64,000 nucleotides of DNA, from assembly GCF_004006315.1 (NCBI RefSeq), contig NZ_CP026530.1, forward strand, positions 1,230,501-1,294,500. Reading direction: 5' to 3'. The notes below the pieces were generated by a model that ran no database searches, was not told the origin of the DNA, and was given only the letters and a program-made list of their open reading frames with translations. Every line of letters begins with the position of its first letter. The first letter of the stretch is position 1. Positions 63,176 to 64,000 of the stretch are shown here, piece by piece. The position numbers and the translations under genes were made by a program. This stretch comes from Nautilia sp. PV-1 (GTDB lineage: Bacteria > Campylobacterota > Campylobacteria > Campylobacterales > Nautiliaceae).

Positions 63176-64000
63176 TTAATCTATCTTCAGAACGCTTAAA
63201 AACGCCTCCTGAGGAATATTAACCTTTCCGATCGCTTTCATTCTTTTTTTACCTTTTTTCTGCTTTTCAAGAAGTTTTCTTTTTCTGCTTATATCTCCCC
63301 CGTAACATTTGGCGGTTACGTCTTTTCTTAGAGCTTTTACCGTTTCACGGGCGATAATTTTATTGCCTATACTTGCCTGGATTGCAACTTCGAAAAGCTG
63401 TCTTGGAATCAGCTCTTTCATAACCTTGATAAGCTCGCGCCCTCTTCTTTCGGCTTTATCTTTAGGAACGATTACGCTTAAAGCGTCTACAGGCTCTCCA
63501 GCAACCCTGATATCCATTTTTACAAGGTCTCCTTCCCTGTAGCCTATAGGTTCGTAATCGAAACTCGCGTATCCTTTGGTAAGCGTTTTAAGTTTATCGT
63601 AAAAATCCGTAACTATTTCATTCAGAGGTATTTCATATTCTAGCAGCACCCTCTCAGGAGAAAGATAGTCCATTTTTACCTGAACCCCTCTTTTTTCATT
63701 TAAAAACTGAATTAAATTTCCTACAAATTCATTCGGTGTTAAAATGGTGGCTTTTACGTAAGGTTCGTAAATTTTATCTATTTTATTCGGAGCCGGAAGC
63801 TCGCTCGGGTTGCTTATTTCCAGTTCGCTGCCGTCTGTAAGTTTAACTTTATAAGTAACGCTCGGAGCCGTTGCGATAAGTTCTATTCCAAACTCTCTTT
63901 CAAGTCTCTCTTTTACAACCTCCATATGAAGCATACCTAAAAATCCTACCCTGAAACCGAATCCCAAAGCCTGTGAAGTTTCAGGTTCGAACGTAATGGA
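63176..64000 (-). CDS. lepA: Elongation factor 4 LepA (3' part; start lies beyond the window)
   Basis: 274 residues of the C-terminal portion. The frame continues open to base 64000, so the protein (usually about 600 residues) begins outside. Family segments seen are [24 protein letters not shown], the long LepA-specific domain and the C-terminus [26 protein letters not shown] with a basic tRNA-binding tail. The stop is followed 20 bases later by the rhomboid gene. Confidence 0.92.
   Translation of the reverse strand, partial: SITFEPETSQALGFGFRVGFLGMLHMEVVKERLEREFGIELIATAPSVTYKVKLTDGSELEISNPSELPAPNKIDKIYEPYVKATILTPNEFVGNLIQFLNEKRGVQVKMDYLSPERVLLEYEIPLNEIVTDFYDKLKTLTKGYASFDYEPIGYREGDLVKMDIRVAGEPVDALSVIVPKDKAERRGRELIKVMKELIPRQLFEVAIQASIGNKIIARETVKALRKDVTAKCYGGDISRKRKLLEKQKKGKKRMKAIGKVNIPQEAFLSVLKID

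Overview
The window comes from an AT-rich, anaerobic or microaerophilic member of the Campylobacterota, most likely the Nautiliales (the Nautilia, Caminibacter and Lebetimonas group of vent thermophiles). The reasons are: a campylobacterial-type octaheme hydroxylamine oxidoreductase (Hao); a Campylobacter-like formate dehydrogenase cluster with the small Tat-target protein, FdhM-type chaperone and FdhABC; the futalosine menaquinone enzyme MqnE; an archaeal-style tungstate importer (WtpABC); and a nearly complete selenocysteine apparatus (selA, selB, selD, plus selU/mnmH). No rRNA, tRNA (including selC), CRISPR array or intact transposon was recognised. Taxonomy is inferred from gene content, not from a database search.

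Layout. 1-4.6 kb: phosphorelay genes (partial Hpt protein, Sel1 protein, NIT-domain hybrid kinase, receiver). 4.6-10.6 kb: mqnE, glnD, a diguanylate cyclase and a DnaQ-like exonuclease. 10.8-12.9 kb: octaheme hao and a small cytochrome c. 13-16.6 kb: a minus-strand operon lgt, HemY-type oxidase, thioredoxin-like, ccdA, thioredoxin-like. 16.8-18.1 kb: a GlcF/HdrD-like Fe-S protein. 18.2-25.8 kb: an unbroken seven-gene minus-strand operon yedF, FeS-molybdopterin reductase fusion, Tat transglutaminase-like protein, TusA-MerT fusion, MerP-like protein, DsrE-like protein, selD. 26.1-28.9 kb: fdhD, a ModE-like regulator and moeA. 28.9-35 kb: two tandem sensor diguanylate cyclases and a binding-protein/kinase/regulator trio. 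35.1-48.2 kb: polyferredoxin, fdhM, a striking array of hairpins, fdhX, fdhA (UGA-Sec), fdhB, fdhC, wtpA, wtpC, wtpB, then convergent selU and a second, Cys-type formate dehydrogenase-like gene. 48.2-56.7 kb: mixed accessory and housekeeping genes (SDR, DUF218, GGDEF-EAL with a partner lipoprotein, AEC transporter, a Gln-rich small protein, thrC, yfdX, a NifX-like protein). 56.7-64 kb: selA-selB, rpmE, rsmI, trpB, a rhomboid protease and the 3' part of lepA.

How it fits together. The central theme is selenium, molybdenum/tungsten and formate. WtpABC, MoeA, FdhD and the ModE-like protein supply, insert and sense the Mo/W cofactor. SelD makes selenophosphate and is itself a selenoprotein here, with an in-frame UGA at codon 19. 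SelA and SelB make and insert Sec, and FdhA reads it at codon 184. SelU diverts selenophosphate to tRNA.

The most interesting candidate for an undescribed system is the 18.2-25.8 kb operon. It joins an exported TtrB-TtrA-type reductase fusion, a MerP/MerT-like importer whose MerT is fused to a TusA sulfur/selenium-carrier domain, a DsrE protein, YedF and SelD. One reading is a chain that reduces a selenium (or sulfur) oxyanion outside the cytoplasm, imports the product and hands it to SelD. This function is inferred from co-location and domains only. A second unusual element is the roughly 290-base run of consecutive perfect or near-perfect hairpins directly upstream of the selenocysteine formate dehydrogenase operon.
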